Of a DNA stretch of 64,000 nt, positions 25,164 to 34,134 are shown in pieces. The stretch is from Desulfovibrio piger ATCC 29098 (GTDB taxonomy: Bacteria > Desulfobacterota > Desulfovibrionia > Desulfovibrionales > Desulfovibrionaceae). The stretch's first letter is position 1, and each line of letters begins with the position of its first letter. Under the pieces are notes generated by a model that saw only the letters and a program-made list of their open reading frames with translations, did not search any database and had not been told where the DNA came from. The translations under genes were made by a program, and so were the position numbers. The stretch spans positions 162,111 to 226,110 of the forward strand of contig NZ_DS996359.1 of assembly GCF_000156375.1 (NCBI RefSeq), given 5' to 3'.

Positions 25164-26564
25164 TCACGCCTCCGTACTGCGGGCCTTGATGCGGGGCAGG
25201 CCCAGGATGATGGCCAGGATGCCGGCCACGGCCAGCAGCATGCAGTACCAGTTGTTGATGGTGATCTCCAGCGGCGAGATCTTGGCCAGGGAACCGGCCA
25301 GCAGCAGCTGGGCGGCCCAGGGGATCAGGCCCTGGAAGACACAGGAAAAGATGTCCAGAAGGCTGGCGCTGCGGCGCGGATCGATGCCGTTCTTGAGGGC
25401 GATTTCGCGGGCCAGGCCGCCGGTGAGGATGATGGCCACGGTGTTGTTGGCCGTGCAGATGTCGGCCAGGCTGGCCAGCAGGGCGATGCAGGATTCCCCC
25501 ACCCGCGAGGAGCCCTTGCCGCCGCTTTTCCCGGCCAGGCGACGGGCCAGGCCGTCCACACGGGCCAGCAGCCAGGCGATGCCGCCGTGGTAGCGGATGA
25601 GCTCGCCCAGGCCGCCGATGAGCATGGACAGGACCATGATCTCGTTCATGCCGGTGAAGCCCTTGTAGATGTCCTGCCCCCAGCGGAGCAGGCTGTAGGG
25701 CACGATCTGGCCGTCCGCGCCGGGGATGCCGCAGAACAGGCCCACCAGACCGCTGAGCAGGATGCCCGTGGCCAGGACGATGAAGGCATTGAGCCCGGTC
25801 AGGGCCAGCACCAGCACGGCGATGTAGGGCAGGACGCGGATCAGCTCGAAGTCGTGCAGGGTCACTTCGGTACCGCCCGAGGCCGAGAACCAGAGCAGGG
25901 CCACGGTGAGCAGGGCGGCGGGCAGGACGATGAGGAAGTTCATGCGGAACTTGTCGCCCATCTCGCAGCCCTGGGTGCGGGTGGCGGCGATGGTGGTGTC
26001 CGAGATCATGGACAGGTTGTCGCCGAACATGGCCCCGCCCAGCACCACGCCCATGAGCACGGGCACTTCGATGCTGGTCTGGGCGGCCACGCCCAGGGCG
26101 ATGGGCGTGATGGCGGCCACGGTGCCCATGCTGGTGCCCATGGCCGTGGACACGAAGGCGCCGATGAGGAACAGGCCGGGCAGGATGAAGGCCGGCGGCA
26201 CCAGCGAAAGGCCGAAGTTCACCGTGGCATTCACGCTGCCGATGGCCGTGGCCGTGGCGGCAAAGCCGCCCGCCAGCAGGTAGATCATGCACATGGTGAT
26301 GATGTTGATCTCGCCCACGCCGGTGAGGAAGATGGTGATCTTTTTGGACAGGCGGGCCCGGCCCTGCATCAGGGCCAGGGCGATGGCGGGCAGGATGGCC
26401 ACGGTGGCGGAGAGCTGGTAGAAGGCCATGTCCACACCGGCCAGGCTCAGGCTGACGCCCGTACCGATGAAGATGAGCAAAAAGAGCAGCAGGGGCAGGA
26501 TGGCGGCAAAGGAAGCCGGCGCTTCCTGCTGTTCCTGCGGGGCCATGTAGGTTTGCGGGTTCAT
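25164..26564 (-). CDS. NhaC-family Na+/H+ antiporter
   Basis: 466 residues, 11-13 predicted membrane helices. It has the family segments GTSMGTVAAITPIALGVA, GGAMFGDNLSMISDTTIAATRTQG and CTANNTVAIILTGGLAREIA. NhaC-type proteins exchange Na+ (or substrates such as malate/lactate) for protons at the inner membrane. GAGG is four bases before the ATG. It heads an operon with aroC, driven by a promoter at 26687-26715. Confidence 0.92.
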   Translation of the reverse strand: MNPQTYMAPQEQQEAPASFAAILPLLLFLLIFIGTGVSLSLAGVDMAFYQLSATVAILPAIALALMQGRARLSKKITIFLTGVGEINIITMCMIYLLAGGFAATATAIGSVNATVNFGLSLVPPAFILPGLFLIGAFVSTAMGTSMGTVAAITPIALGVAAQTSIEVPVLMGVVLGGAMFGDNLSMISDTTIAATRTQGCEMGDKFRMNFLIVLPAALLTVALLWFSASGGTEVTLHDFELIRVLPYIAVLVLALTGLNAFIVLATGILLSGLVGLFCGIPGADGQIVPYSLLRWGQDIYKGFTGMNEIMVLSMLIGGLGELIRYHGGIAWLLARVDGLARRLAGKSGGKGSSRVGESCIALLASLADICTANNTVAIILTGGLAREIALKNGIDPRRSASLLDIFSCVFQGLIPWAAQLLLAGSLAKISPLEITINNWYCMLLAVAGILAIILGLPRIKARSTEA

Positions 26565-26686
26565 GATGCCTCGGCACGCGGAAAGGTGGATGGGATGGCG
26601 GCAGGCCCGCGGGCCCCGCCTTGCGGGTCAGTGGCTGTGCCGCGCGCCGGGCGCGGCGGCGGATGTCACGGCATCCGTAATCGCTC

Positions 26687-26715
26687 AATGTACTTAATAC
26701 GCACAGGGCTTGCAA
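26687..26715 (-). promoter_or_regulatory. Probable promoter of the nhaC-aroC operon
   Basis: Minus strand TTGCAA (26715-26710), 17 bp, TACATT (26692-26687), ~120 bp ahead of the ATG. The remaining sequence of the 26565-27027 gap shows only the metK terminator. Confidence 0.5.
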
Positions 26716-26978
26716 GTTGCAGGCCGGGCGCGAGCGCCTAGGGGGAGGGCCGCCATCCCGGCAGGGGCGGGCGCCCTGCGGCATGGCAGCGGGCCGAAGC
26801 GGGGCCGGTACGATGCCTGACGCATCCCGGTCCGGCAGAGGGACCTGCGGGGCCGCAAGGGCCGGTTCCCGGTGGCGGCAAGATGCCGGGAGGGGCTTGT
26901 CCCTCTCCTATGCGGTCATCGGGGCGAGTGGCCGCATAGGGCCGCCCACGGGAGGACGGGACGCCCGGCGGCGGAAAC

Positions 26979-27004
26979 AAAAAAGGCCGGGGGAAGCCCC
27001 GGCC
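26979..27004 (-). terminator. Terminator of metK
   Basis: GGCCGGGG (26985-26992) / CCCCGGCC (26997-27004), followed on the minus strand by TTTTTTG. It is 24 nt past the metK stop. Confidence 0.88.
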
Positions 27005-27027
27005 TTCGTCAGGATATGTCGTGCGGG

Positions 27028-28200
27028 CTAGACCTTGGCGGCGGTGCGCAGGTCGGCCACGGCGTCGGTCTTTTCCCAGGTGAACTCGGGCAGCTCGCGG
27101 CCGAAGTGGCCGTAGCAGGAGGTCTTGGAGTAGATGGGACGCTTGAGGTCCAGACGCTTGGTGATGAAGTAGGGGCGCATGTCGAAGACTTCACGCACGG
27201 CCTTGGTCAGCACTTCGTCGGGGATCTCGCTGGTGCCCTGGGAGGAGACCAGCACGCTCACCGGGTCGGCCACGCCGATGCAGTAGGCGATCTGGACTTC
27301 GCACACGGGGGCCAGACCGGCGGCCACCACGTTCTTGGCGATGTAACGGCCCATGTAGGCGCCGGAACGGTCCACCTTGGAGGGGTCCTTGCCGGAGAAG
27401 GCGCCGCCGCCGTGATGGCCGCTGCCGCCGTAGGTGTCCTGGATGATCTTGCGGCCGGTGAGGCCGCAGTCGCCCATGGGACCGCCCACCACGAAACGGC
27501 CGGTGGTGTTGATGAAGATCTCGCAGTCCTTTTCATCGAAGTAGCCGGAGGGCTCCAGCACGGGACGGATCACGTGCTTCTTCACGGCTTCGATGATGTC
27601 GGCCTGGGAGGCGGAGGCGGCGTGCTGGGTGGAGACCACCACGTTGTTGATGCGCACGGGCTTGCCGTCCATGTATTCGAAGGAGACCTGGGTCTTGCCG
27701 TCAGGACGGAAGAAGGGCACGGTGCCGTCCTTGCGCACCTTGGTCAGCTGCTGGGAGAGCTGGTGGGCCCAGAAGATGGGGGCGGGCATGAGGGTGGGGG
27801 TCTCGTTGCAGGCAAAGCCGAACATCATGCCCTGGTCACCGGCGCCCTGATCTTCGGGAGCGGCGCGCAGCACGCCCTGGGCGATGTCGGGGGACTGGTG
27901 GTCGATGGAGGAGATCACGGCGCAGGTGTCGGCGTCGAAGCCCATGTCGGAGCTGGTGTAGCCGATCTCGCGGATGGTCTCGCGCACCACATGGGGCAGG
28001 TCGGCGTAGCCCGTGGTGGTGATCTCGCCGGCGATGACCGCCATGCCGGTGGTCACCAGGGTCTCGCAGGCCACGTGGGCGTTGGGGTCCTGGGCCAGCA
28101 GGGTGTCCAGGACGGCGTCGGAGATCTGGTCCGCCACCTTGTCGGGATGGCCTTCGGTCACGGACTCGGAGGTGAAGAAATATTTGCCCTTGGTTTGCAT
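27028..28200 (-). CDS. metK: S-adenosylmethionine synthase
   Basis: 390 residues from the ATG at 28200 ([21 protein letters not shown]), preferred to an ATG 15 bases upstream because GGAG lies nine bases ahead of it. The ATP-binding GHPDK, the hexapeptide GAGDQG and [16 protein letters not shown] (P-loop-like) are present. It makes SAM from methionine and ATP; SAM is used in this window by the radical enzyme RimO and the methyltransferase. The 155-bp leader contains a 10-bp GC stem (28296-28325) but no recognisable SAM riboswitch. Confidence 0.97.
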   Translation of the reverse strand: MQTKGKYFFTSESVTEGHPDKVADQISDAVLDTLLAQDPNAHVACETLVTTGMAVIAGEITTTGYADLPHVVRETIREIGYTSSDMGFDADTCAVISSIDHQSPDIAQGVLRAAPEDQGAGDQGMMFGFACNETPTLMPAPIFWAHQLSQQLTKVRKDGTVPFFRPDGKTQVSFEYMDGKPVRINNVVVSTQHAASASQADIIEAVKKHVIRPVLEPSGYFDEKDCEIFINTTGRFVVGGPMGDCGLTGRKIIQDTYGGSGHHGGGAFSGKDPSKVDRSGAYMGRYIAKNVVAAGLAPVCEVQIAYCIGVADPVSVLVSSQGTSEIPDEVLTKAVREVFDMRPYFITKRLDLKRPIYSKTSCYGHFGRELPEFTWEKTDAVADLRTAAKV

Positions 28201-28355
28201 TGGTCTGTTCTCCATGGTTCAGTATGGCCCGCGGCCGTCGCCGGGCCGCAGGTCGCCTGCACCGCCCGTGCGGGCGGCCGGGCAGGCATGGGGAAGCCGG
28301 ACCGGCGCATCGGCACCGGTCCGGCCCCTGCCGAAAAAAGATGATGGCCTGTCCG

Positions 28356-29204
28356 CTAGTCCCTGAGCAGGATATTGTCGATCAGGCGGGCCTTGCCCAT
28401 GCGGATGGCACAGGCCATGAGGGCCGGGCCTTCCACGGTGTCCAGGGGCTCCATGGACACGGGGTCCACCACGCTGAGGTAATCCAGACGGCCCAGGGTC
28501 AGGTGGTCCGCCCAGGTGCAGAGGGCGGCCTCACGCAGGATCTTGGCGTGGGTCTGTCCCTTCTGGGCCATGTCGCGGGCCAGCTGCAGGCCGCGATGGA
28601 TCCAGGGGGCCTGGCGGCGTTCTTCCTCGGTGAGGTAGACGTTGCGGGAGGAGAGGGCCAGGCCGTCTTCCTCACGCACGATGGGACAGGTCTCGATGCG
28701 CACCGGCACGTTGAGGTCGCGCACCATGCGGCGCAGGATGGCCTGCTGCTGCCAGTCCTTCTGGCCGAAGACGGCCACGTCGGCCTGGGTGATCATGAAC
28801 AGCTTCAGCACCACCGTGCAGACACCGCGAAAATGGGTGGGCCGGCTCAGGCCGCACATGATGCGGGAAAGGTCCGGCACCTCCACCCAGGTGGCGTGGT
28901 CTTCCGCGTACATGGACGCGGGCTCGGGGATGAAGATGGCGTCCGCGCCGTGGGCGGCGGCGATCTGCGTATCGCGCTCGATGTCGCGCGGATAGGCGGA
29001 AAGGTCTTCATTGGGACCGAACTGGGTGGGGTTCACGAAAAGGCTGACCACAAGACGCTTGGCAAGGCCGCGGCCCTGGTCCATGAGCGCCTCGTGACCG
29101 GCATGGTAATAGCCCATGGTGGGCACAAGGGCGATGTCTTCGCCGGCCGCGTGCCAGGAGCGGCACTGGGCCGCCAGATCTTGGGGATTGGTGAATATCT
29201 GCAT
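28356..29204 (-). CDS. panC: Pantothenate synthetase
   Basis: 282 residues from ATG 29204 (MQIFTNPQDLAAQC). The HIGH-like ATP site is PTMGYYHAGHEAL (residues 28-40), and FVNPTQFGPNEDLSAYPR, FGQKDWQQ and LALSSRN are further family landmarks. It condenses pantoate and beta-alanine in vitamin B5 synthesis. The Shine-Dalgarno is weak. The frame extends far upstream in non-typical sequence, but the promoter at 29239-29267 sets the limit. metK follows on the same strand. Confidence 0.96.
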   Translation of the reverse strand: MQIFTNPQDLAAQCRSWHAAGEDIALVPTMGYYHAGHEALMDQGRGLAKRLVVSLFVNPTQFGPNEDLSAYPRDIERDTQIAAAHGADAIFIPEPASMYAEDHATWVEVPDLSRIMCGLSRPTHFRGVCTVVLKLFMITQADVAVFGQKDWQQQAILRRMVRDLNVPVRIETCPIVREEDGLALSSRNVYLTEEERRQAPWIHRGLQLARDMAQKGQTHAKILREAALCTWADHLTLGRLDYLSVVDPVSMEPLDTVEGPALMACAIRMGKARLIDNILLRD

Positions 29205-29238
29205 ATCAAGGTATGGTGATATAGTTAGTGGGGATTCC

Positions 29239-29267
29239 CTTATACCTGCTGCGGCAGGCCTTGTAAA
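29239..29267 (-). promoter_or_regulatory. Promoter of panC
   Basis: Minus strand TTTACA (29267-29262), 17 bp, TATAAG (29244-29239); both hexamers match consensus at 5 of 6. The predicted 5' leader is ~30 nt. Confidence 0.7.
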
Positions 29268-29375
29268 GCCGCAAAAGCCCCGCGGGCGGGCCGGGGAGAA
29301 AAAACTTCTGTCCTGTCCGGCGTTTCCGGTTGCCTTGCCCGGGGGGAACAGGCATAACAGCATGCGGAGGTTCGT

Positions 29376-29960
29376 ATGCTCAAACCTTTTTTCCAGGGGA
29401 AACTGGATACGTTTTGTGCCATCTATGCCGTGCTCAACGCCCTGCGCCTGACCCACGGCATCCAGACGCTCAAGGCGCGCGACATCCTCAACGAGACCCT
29501 GCTTTCCCTGGCCGAGAAGCCCGGTGCCCTGCGGGCCGTGCTGGAGCAGGACACGGACTACATGCAGCTGGTGGACGACATGATCCAGGCCCGCCAGCAG
29601 CGCTACCCCCTGCTGGTGGAAAAGCCCTTTGCCGAAGGCGAGGCCGTTTCGCCCGATGCCCTGTGGGACGCCTGCCGCGAGTGGCTGGCCCCGGGCGAGG
29701 GCCGCTGCATCCTGTTCCGCTTTTTGCGGCACCTGACGCCCGAGACGCCGCCCATGAACCGGCACTGGACCTGCGCCGACCGCATGGACGGGGACCTGCT
29801 GCATCTTTTCGACTGCAGCCACGAAGACGAAGCCGTGACGCTGATCCCGCGCGGGAGCTTCGTGACCCGCAGCGCCGACGTGCAGCGGGAACGCCTGCTG
29901 GTCATCCAGCCGCACAGCCTGCGCTTCCTGGCCCTGCCGTGGCGCGTCCACGCCTTCTAG
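29376..29960 (+). CDS. Unknown protein with a papain/C39-like catalytic pattern
   Basis: 194 residues; GCGGAGG five bases before the ATG. GKLDTFCAIYAVLNALR (Cys14) resembles the nucleophile helix of papain-fold and C39-like proteins. His130 in NRHW followed by Asp146 in LLHLFDCS fits the later His and Asp/Asn positions. No signal peptide or membrane segment, so it would act in the cytoplasm. I do not recognise a named family. It stands alone between panC and rimO. A cysteine hydrolase or transglutaminase is possible; function unknown. Confidence 0.8.
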   Translation: MLKPFFQGKLDTFCAIYAVLNALRLTHGIQTLKARDILNETLLSLAEKPGALRAVLEQDTDYMQLVDDMIQARQQRYPLLVEKPFAEGEAVSPDALWDACREWLAPGEGRCILFRFLRHLTPETPPMNRHWTCADRMDGDLLHLFDCSHEDEAVTLIPRGSFVTRSADVQRERLLVIQPHSLRFLALPWRVHAF

Positions 29961-30108
29961 CCTGACATTTCTCCGTTCCGCCCCGTTCCTGCGGGGCGGT
30001 CCCGCACGGCGGCGTCCCTGCTGCCGGACGCAGTCTATCCCGTTGCCTGCGCAACCATATCGCGCAATTTGTGATGACAAAAAAAACAGAGACGGATAGG
30101 CTATCTCC

Positions 30109-31473
30109 ATGACTGTCCATTCCTTTTCTTCCGCAGCCGGAGCGGCCGCGCCCCTGACGCGCGCCCGTGTGTCCGGCTCTTTGCCGGTGTGGTCCCTGAG
30201 TCTGGGCTGTCCCAAGAACCGTGTGGATACCGAGCATCTGCTGGGGTCGCTGGGCATGCCCGTGCACAGCGTGGAACACATGGGCCGGGCACGTCTGGTC
30301 TTCATCAATACCTGCGGTTTCATCGAACCCGCCGTGCGCGAGTCCATCCGTTCCATCCTCGATGCCGTGGAGCGTCTGGGCCGCTGCAAGCGCCGCCCCC
30401 TGCTGGCCGTGGCCGGCTGTATGGTGGGGCGCTACGGCGTCAAGGATCTGGCCGCCGACCTGCCCGAGGTGGACCTGTGGCTGCCCACCGGTGAGCTGGA
30501 AAACTGGCCCGTCATGGTGCGCGAGGCCCTGGGCCTGCCCGCCGCGCCCGCGGCGCCGGGCCGCCTGCTCTCCACGGGCCCGTCCTATGCCTGGCTCAAG
30601 GTGGGCGAGGGCTGCCGTCACAAGTGCGCCTTCTGCACCATCCCCTCCATCCGGGGCCCGCTGCGCTCCGTGCCTGCGGCCGACCTGCGCGAGGAGGCCC
30701 GCGGCCTGCTGGCCGGCGGGGTGCGCGAACTGGTGTTGGTGGCCCAGGACCTGACCTCGTGGGGCAGCGATTTCGACACGCCCCAAAGCCTGCCCCATCT
30801 GCTGGACGAGCTGCTGCCCCTGGACCGCCTGACCTGGCTGCGCCTGCTCTACCTCTATCCCAGCGGCGTCACGCCCGAAATGCTGCGCTACATGCGCGAG
30901 GCCGGGCCGCAGCTGCTGCCGTACTTCGACATCCCCTTGCAGCATGCCCACCCCGAAGTACTGACCCGCATGGGCCGTCCCTTCGCCAATGATCCCCGCC
31001 GCGTGGTGGACCGCGTGCGCGAGGCCTTGCCCGAGGCCGCCCTGCGCACCACCTTCATCGTGGGCTATCCCGGCGAGACCGAGGAACATTTCCAGACCCT
31101 GTGCCGTTTCGTGGAAGAGACGCGCTTCCGCCACTTGGGCGTCTTCGCCTATCAGGCCGAGGAAGGCACGCCCGCGGCGGCCATGCCCGACCAGGTGCCC
31201 ATGGAAGTGCGCGAGGAACGCCGCGCCACGCTCATGGAGATCCAGGCCGAGATCAGCGAACAGCAATTGCAGGAATCGGTGGGCCAGACCATGCCGGTGC
31301 TGGTGGATGCGCCGCATGACGAGTGGCCGGGCCTGCATGTGGGCCGCGTCTGGTTCCAGGCGCCCGAAGTGGACGGCATCACCTATGTGAGCGGCCTGGG
31401 CGTGGCCCCCGGCGCGCTGGTGCAGGGCGATATCGTGGAGAGCAGCACCTACGATCTGACCGCCCTGGCCTGA
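30109..31473 (+). CDS. rimO: Ribosomal protein S12 methylthiotransferase RimO
   Basis: 454 residues. The N-terminal UPF0004 domain begins WSLSLGCPKNRVDTE, the RimO/MiaB signature. The radical-SAM motif CxxxCxxC is GCRHKCAFCTIP (about residue 170). YLYPSGVTPEML and the C-terminal TRAM domain with the GLHVGRVWFQAPEVDG segment favour RimO over MiaB. It methylthiolates an Asp of ribosomal protein S12 using two 4Fe-4S clusters. About 26 residues ahead of the signature are low-complexity, so a later start is possible; no strong Shine-Dalgarno is visible. Confidence 0.94.
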   Translation: MTVHSFSSAAGAAAPLTRARVSGSLPVWSLSLGCPKNRVDTEHLLGSLGMPVHSVEHMGRARLVFINTCGFIEPAVRESIRSILDAVERLGRCKRRPLLAVAGCMVGRYGVKDLAADLPEVDLWLPTGELENWPVMVREALGLPAAPAAPGRLLSTGPSYAWLKVGEGCRHKCAFCTIPSIRGPLRSVPAADLREEARGLLAGGVRELVLVAQDLTSWGSDFDTPQSLPHLLDELLPLDRLTWLRLLYLYPSGVTPEMLRYMREAGPQLLPYFDIPLQHAHPEVLTRMGRPFANDPRRVVDRVREALPEAALRTTFIVGYPGETEEHFQTLCRFVEETRFRHLGVFAYQAEEGTPAAAMPDQVPMEVREERRATLMEIQAEISEQQLQESVGQTMPVLVDAPHDEWPGLHVGRVWFQAPEVDGITYVSGLGVAPGALVQGDIVESSTYDLTALA

Positions 31474-31609
31474 TCCCTTTTTGATAGTGTTCGGCAGGGG
31501 CGCTTCGGCGCCCCTCCTGATGACGGCCCCCGGTCTCCGGGCCGGGGGATGACAACGCGTGTGCCGTAAGGCCGCGCCCAACTTTTGCAGCATGCATCTG
31601 GAGCAGCGC

Positions 31610-33946
31610 ATGACTACCCCTTCGCAGACGGAAACGGCCCGCCCCCTGGACGGCGCCATGGAAAACATCCTGGACGACGGTCAACGCCCCGGCTGGTGGC
31701 GGCATTTTGTGGGCCACGAAGACACGGAATGCGTCATCCGGCCCATGCATCTGGCCTCGCTGCTGGACAGGGCCGCCCGGACGCACGGCAACCGTCTGGC
31801 CATCCGTTTCCAGAATTTCCAGATGACCTACAGCCGTCTGCACGAAGCGGCGGAACGCTTCGCCGAGGCCCTGCGTCTGCGCGGCGTCAAGCCCGGCCAG
31901 CGGGTGGCCGTCATGCTGCCCAACATCCCGCAGACCGTCATTGCCTTCTGGGGCATCATGAAGGCCGGGGCCGTGGCGGTGATGACCAATCCGCTCTACA
32001 TGGAAAAGGAGCTGCTGCACCATTTCAATGATGCCGGGGCTGAAGTGCTGGTGACCCTGGACCTACTCTGGGCCAAGCTGGAGCCCCTGCGTGACCGCCT
32101 GCCCCTGCGCCTTGCCGTGGTCACGACCATCTCGGACGGTCTGGCCTTCCCGCTCAACTGGCTGTACCGCATCAAGGCCCGCCGCCAGGGCCAGGTGCCG
32201 CAGGTGCCCTACGGGCAGGAAGTGCTGCGCTGGAAGGATTTCATCAAGGTCCGCGGCCGCTTCAGCGTGCCCACCGACGAGGATCCCGGTGACGCCCTGG
32301 CCCTGCTCCAGTACACGGGCGGCACCTCCGGCCAGCCCAAGGGCGCCATGCTGGGCCATGCCTGCATCTCGGCCCAGATGCAGCAGCTGCTGGCCATCCT
32401 CCATATGGACTGGGAAAACTGCAAGCCCATGTCCTTCCTGAGCATCATGCCCTTCTTCCACGTTTTCGGCTTGGTGGGCAACATCATCCTGCCCACGGCC
32501 CTGGCGGCCACCACCATCCCGGTGCCGCGCTACACGCCCGCCGACCTGTTGCGGACCATCGCCCGTTTCCGCCCCACCTTCTTCGTGGGCGCGCCTTCGG
32601 TCTACATGTCGCTCATGCAGCAGAAGGACATCAAGAAATACGACCTCACCTGTATCGAGATCTGCGTCTCCGGTTCCGCGCCGTTCCCCACCGAGGCCCT
32701 GCGCCGCTGGGTGAGCATGACCCACGCCAGCATCACCGAAGGCTTCGGCCTGACCGAAGCCTCGCCCTGCGTCACGGCCAACCCGCTGGACGGCCCGCAG
32801 AAGGAAGGCTCCATCGGCGTGGCCTTCCCTCACACCGAGATCCGCATCGTGGACATCAACGACAGCAGCCGTGTCCTGGGCCCCAACGAAGAGGGCGAGA
32901 TGCTGGTGCGTGGCCCGCAGGTCATGCAGGGCTACTGGAACCGTCCCGAGGAGACGGCCGCCACCCTGACCGACGGTTGGCTGCATACCGGCGACATCGC
33001 CTACTACGACGAAGAGGGCTACTACTACATCGTGGACCGCAAGAAGGATCTGGTCATCGTGGGCGGTTACAACGTCTACCCCCGTGAAGTGGACGAGGTC
33101 CTGTACGAGCATCCCAAAGTGGCCGAGGCCGTGGCCGTGGGCGTCAAGCATCCCACCCGAGGCGAAGTGCTCAAGGCCTATGTGGTGCCCCGTCCCGGCG
33201 AGACCCTGACCACGGCCGAGCTGACGGCCCATTGCCGGACGCGTCTGGCCAACTACAAGGTGCCCAAGTTCTTCGAGTTCCGCGAGGAGCTGCCCAAGAG
33301 CCTCATCGGCAAGGTGCTGCGTCGCATCCTGCGTGACGAGGAGGCCGCGCGCGTGGCCCAGGGACAGGGGGACGAGGACCGTCTGCTGCCCACGCCGGAC
33401 CAGCCCGCCGCGGCGCCCACCCGTGCCCAGGCCCTGGGCCAGCAGGCGGGCGAGCTGCTGGACGAGGCCCGGGAAAAGATGGATTCCCTGCGCGGCCAGG
33501 CTGAAGAGATGATGGAGGAGGCCCGCCAGAAGGCCGGAGAGCTGCGCCGCCAGAGCGGTGAACTGCTGGACGAAGCTCGCGGCAAAGCCGGAGAGATGAT
33601 GGAAGAAGCGCGCCAGAAAGCCGGTGAACTGCGTCGCCAGAGCGGCGAGATGGTGGACAAGGCGCGCGGCAAGGCGGGCGAACTGGGCCAGCAGGCCGGT
33701 GAGCTTTTGGAAGACGCCCGGGAAAAGATGGGGTCTTTGCGCGGCCAGGCCGGAGAAATGATGGAGGAAGCCCGCCAGAAAGCCGGTGAGCTGCGCCGCC
33801 AGAGCGGTGAAGTGGTGGACGGTGCCCGCCAGAAGGCCGGGGAACTGTTGCAGGAAGCCCGCGGCAAGGCCGGTGAGCTGGGCCAGCAGGCGGGCGAGCT
33901 GCTGGACAAGGCCCGCGGCAAGAGCGGTGACGACGAAAAGAAATAA
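31610..33946 (+). CDS. Long-chain acyl-CoA ligase with C-terminal LEA-like 11-mer repeat tail
   Basis: 778 residues from ATG 31610 (GGAG six bases upstream; an upstream ATG at 31559 would add 17 residues). Residues ~30-590 are a complete ANL-superfamily acyl-CoA synthetase: P-loop YTGGTSGQPKGA, GFGLTEASP, the DGWLHTGD and DRKKDLVIVGGYNVYP hinges, and the catalytic Lys in LPKSLIGKVLRR. It activates fatty acids to acyl-CoA via acyl-AMP. Residues 610-771 are an uninterrupted array of 11-residue repeats rich in Glu, Lys, Arg, Ala, Gln and Gly without Pro, Cys or aromatics, predicted as a long amphipathic helix. This tail is not part of normal FadD-type enzymes, which end near residue 600. Confidence 0.93.
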   Translation: MTTPSQTETARPLDGAMENILDDGQRPGWWRHFVGHEDTECVIRPMHLASLLDRAARTHGNRLAIRFQNFQMTYSRLHEAAERFAEALRLRGVKPGQRVAVMLPNIPQTVIAFWGIMKAGAVAVMTNPLYMEKELLHHFNDAGAEVLVTLDLLWAKLEPLRDRLPLRLAVVTTISDGLAFPLNWLYRIKARRQGQVPQVPYGQEVLRWKDFIKVRGRFSVPTDEDPGDALALLQYTGGTSGQPKGAMLGHACISAQMQQLLAILHMDWENCKPMSFLSIMPFFHVFGLVGNIILPTALAATTIPVPRYTPADLLRTIARFRPTFFVGAPSVYMSLMQQKDIKKYDLTCIEICVSGSAPFPTEALRRWVSMTHASITEGFGLTEASPCVTANPLDGPQKEGSIGVAFPHTEIRIVDINDSSRVLGPNEEGEMLVRGPQVMQGYWNRPEETAATLTDGWLHTGDIAYYDEEGYYYIVDRKKDLVIVGGYNVYPREVDEVLYEHPKVAEAVAVGVKHPTRGEVLKAYVVPRPGETLTTAELTAHCRTRLANYKVPKFFEFREELPKSLIGKVLRRILRDEEAARVAQGQGDEDRLLPTPDQPAAAPTRAQALGQQAGELLDEAREKMDSLRGQAEEMMEEARQKAGELRRQSGELLDEARGKAGEMMEEARQKAGELRRQSGEMVDKARGKAGELGQQAGELLEDAREKMGSLRGQAGEMMEEARQKAGELRRQSGEVVDGARQKAGELLQEARGKAGELGQQAGELLDKARGKSGDDEKK
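33437..33922 (+). repeat. In-frame tandem 11-codon repeats (LEA/apolipoprotein-like)
   Basis: About 15 degenerate 33-nt units encode variants such as GQQAGELLDEA, EEMMEEARQKA, GELRRQSGELL and DEARGKAGEMM. A larger unit beginning GQQAGELL(D/E)(E/D)AREKM occurs twice about 83 residues apart, so the array grew by duplication of blocks. Near-identical DNA stretches (for example CGCCAGAAAGCCGGTGA) make it prone to length change. Confidence 0.92.
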
Positions 33947-34023
33947 GCAACACCATATCCGGGAAGCGGCCCTGCGCCCCTGCGCGGGCGGGATCGGCCC
34001 GGCTTCCTGACGCTGAAAAAGCG

Positions 34024-34059
34024 AAAAGCCCTTCCTGCGTGGCAGGAAGGGCTTTTTTT
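34024..34059 (+). terminator. Terminator of the acyl-CoA ligase gene
   Basis: AAGCCCTTCCTGC / GCAGGAAGGGCTT with a three-base loop, then TTTTTTT. On the other strand only AAAAG-derived T4 follows, giving weak action for the converging gene. Confidence 0.9.
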
Positions 34060-34134
34060 GCCCGCCAGGATGCGTTGAAGGAACGTTACGGGGGGCCCCC
34101 TGCCGGTGTGCGGGGAGATCCCTCTCGAAAGACG

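Noticed and set aside
28201..28355. Possible SAM riboswitch before metK
   Set aside because: Only a GC-rich hairpin is seen; none of the conserved SAM-I/II blocks is present.
28356..30389. Long N-terminal extension of panC to 30389
   Set aside because: The added ~395 codons overlap the opposite unknown gene at 29376-29960, are low-complexity, and lie upstream of the predicted panC promoter.
33437..33922. CRISPR-like or noncoding tandem repeat
   Set aside because: The units stay in frame, are degenerate at third positions and encode a consistent helical pattern, so they are protein-coding.
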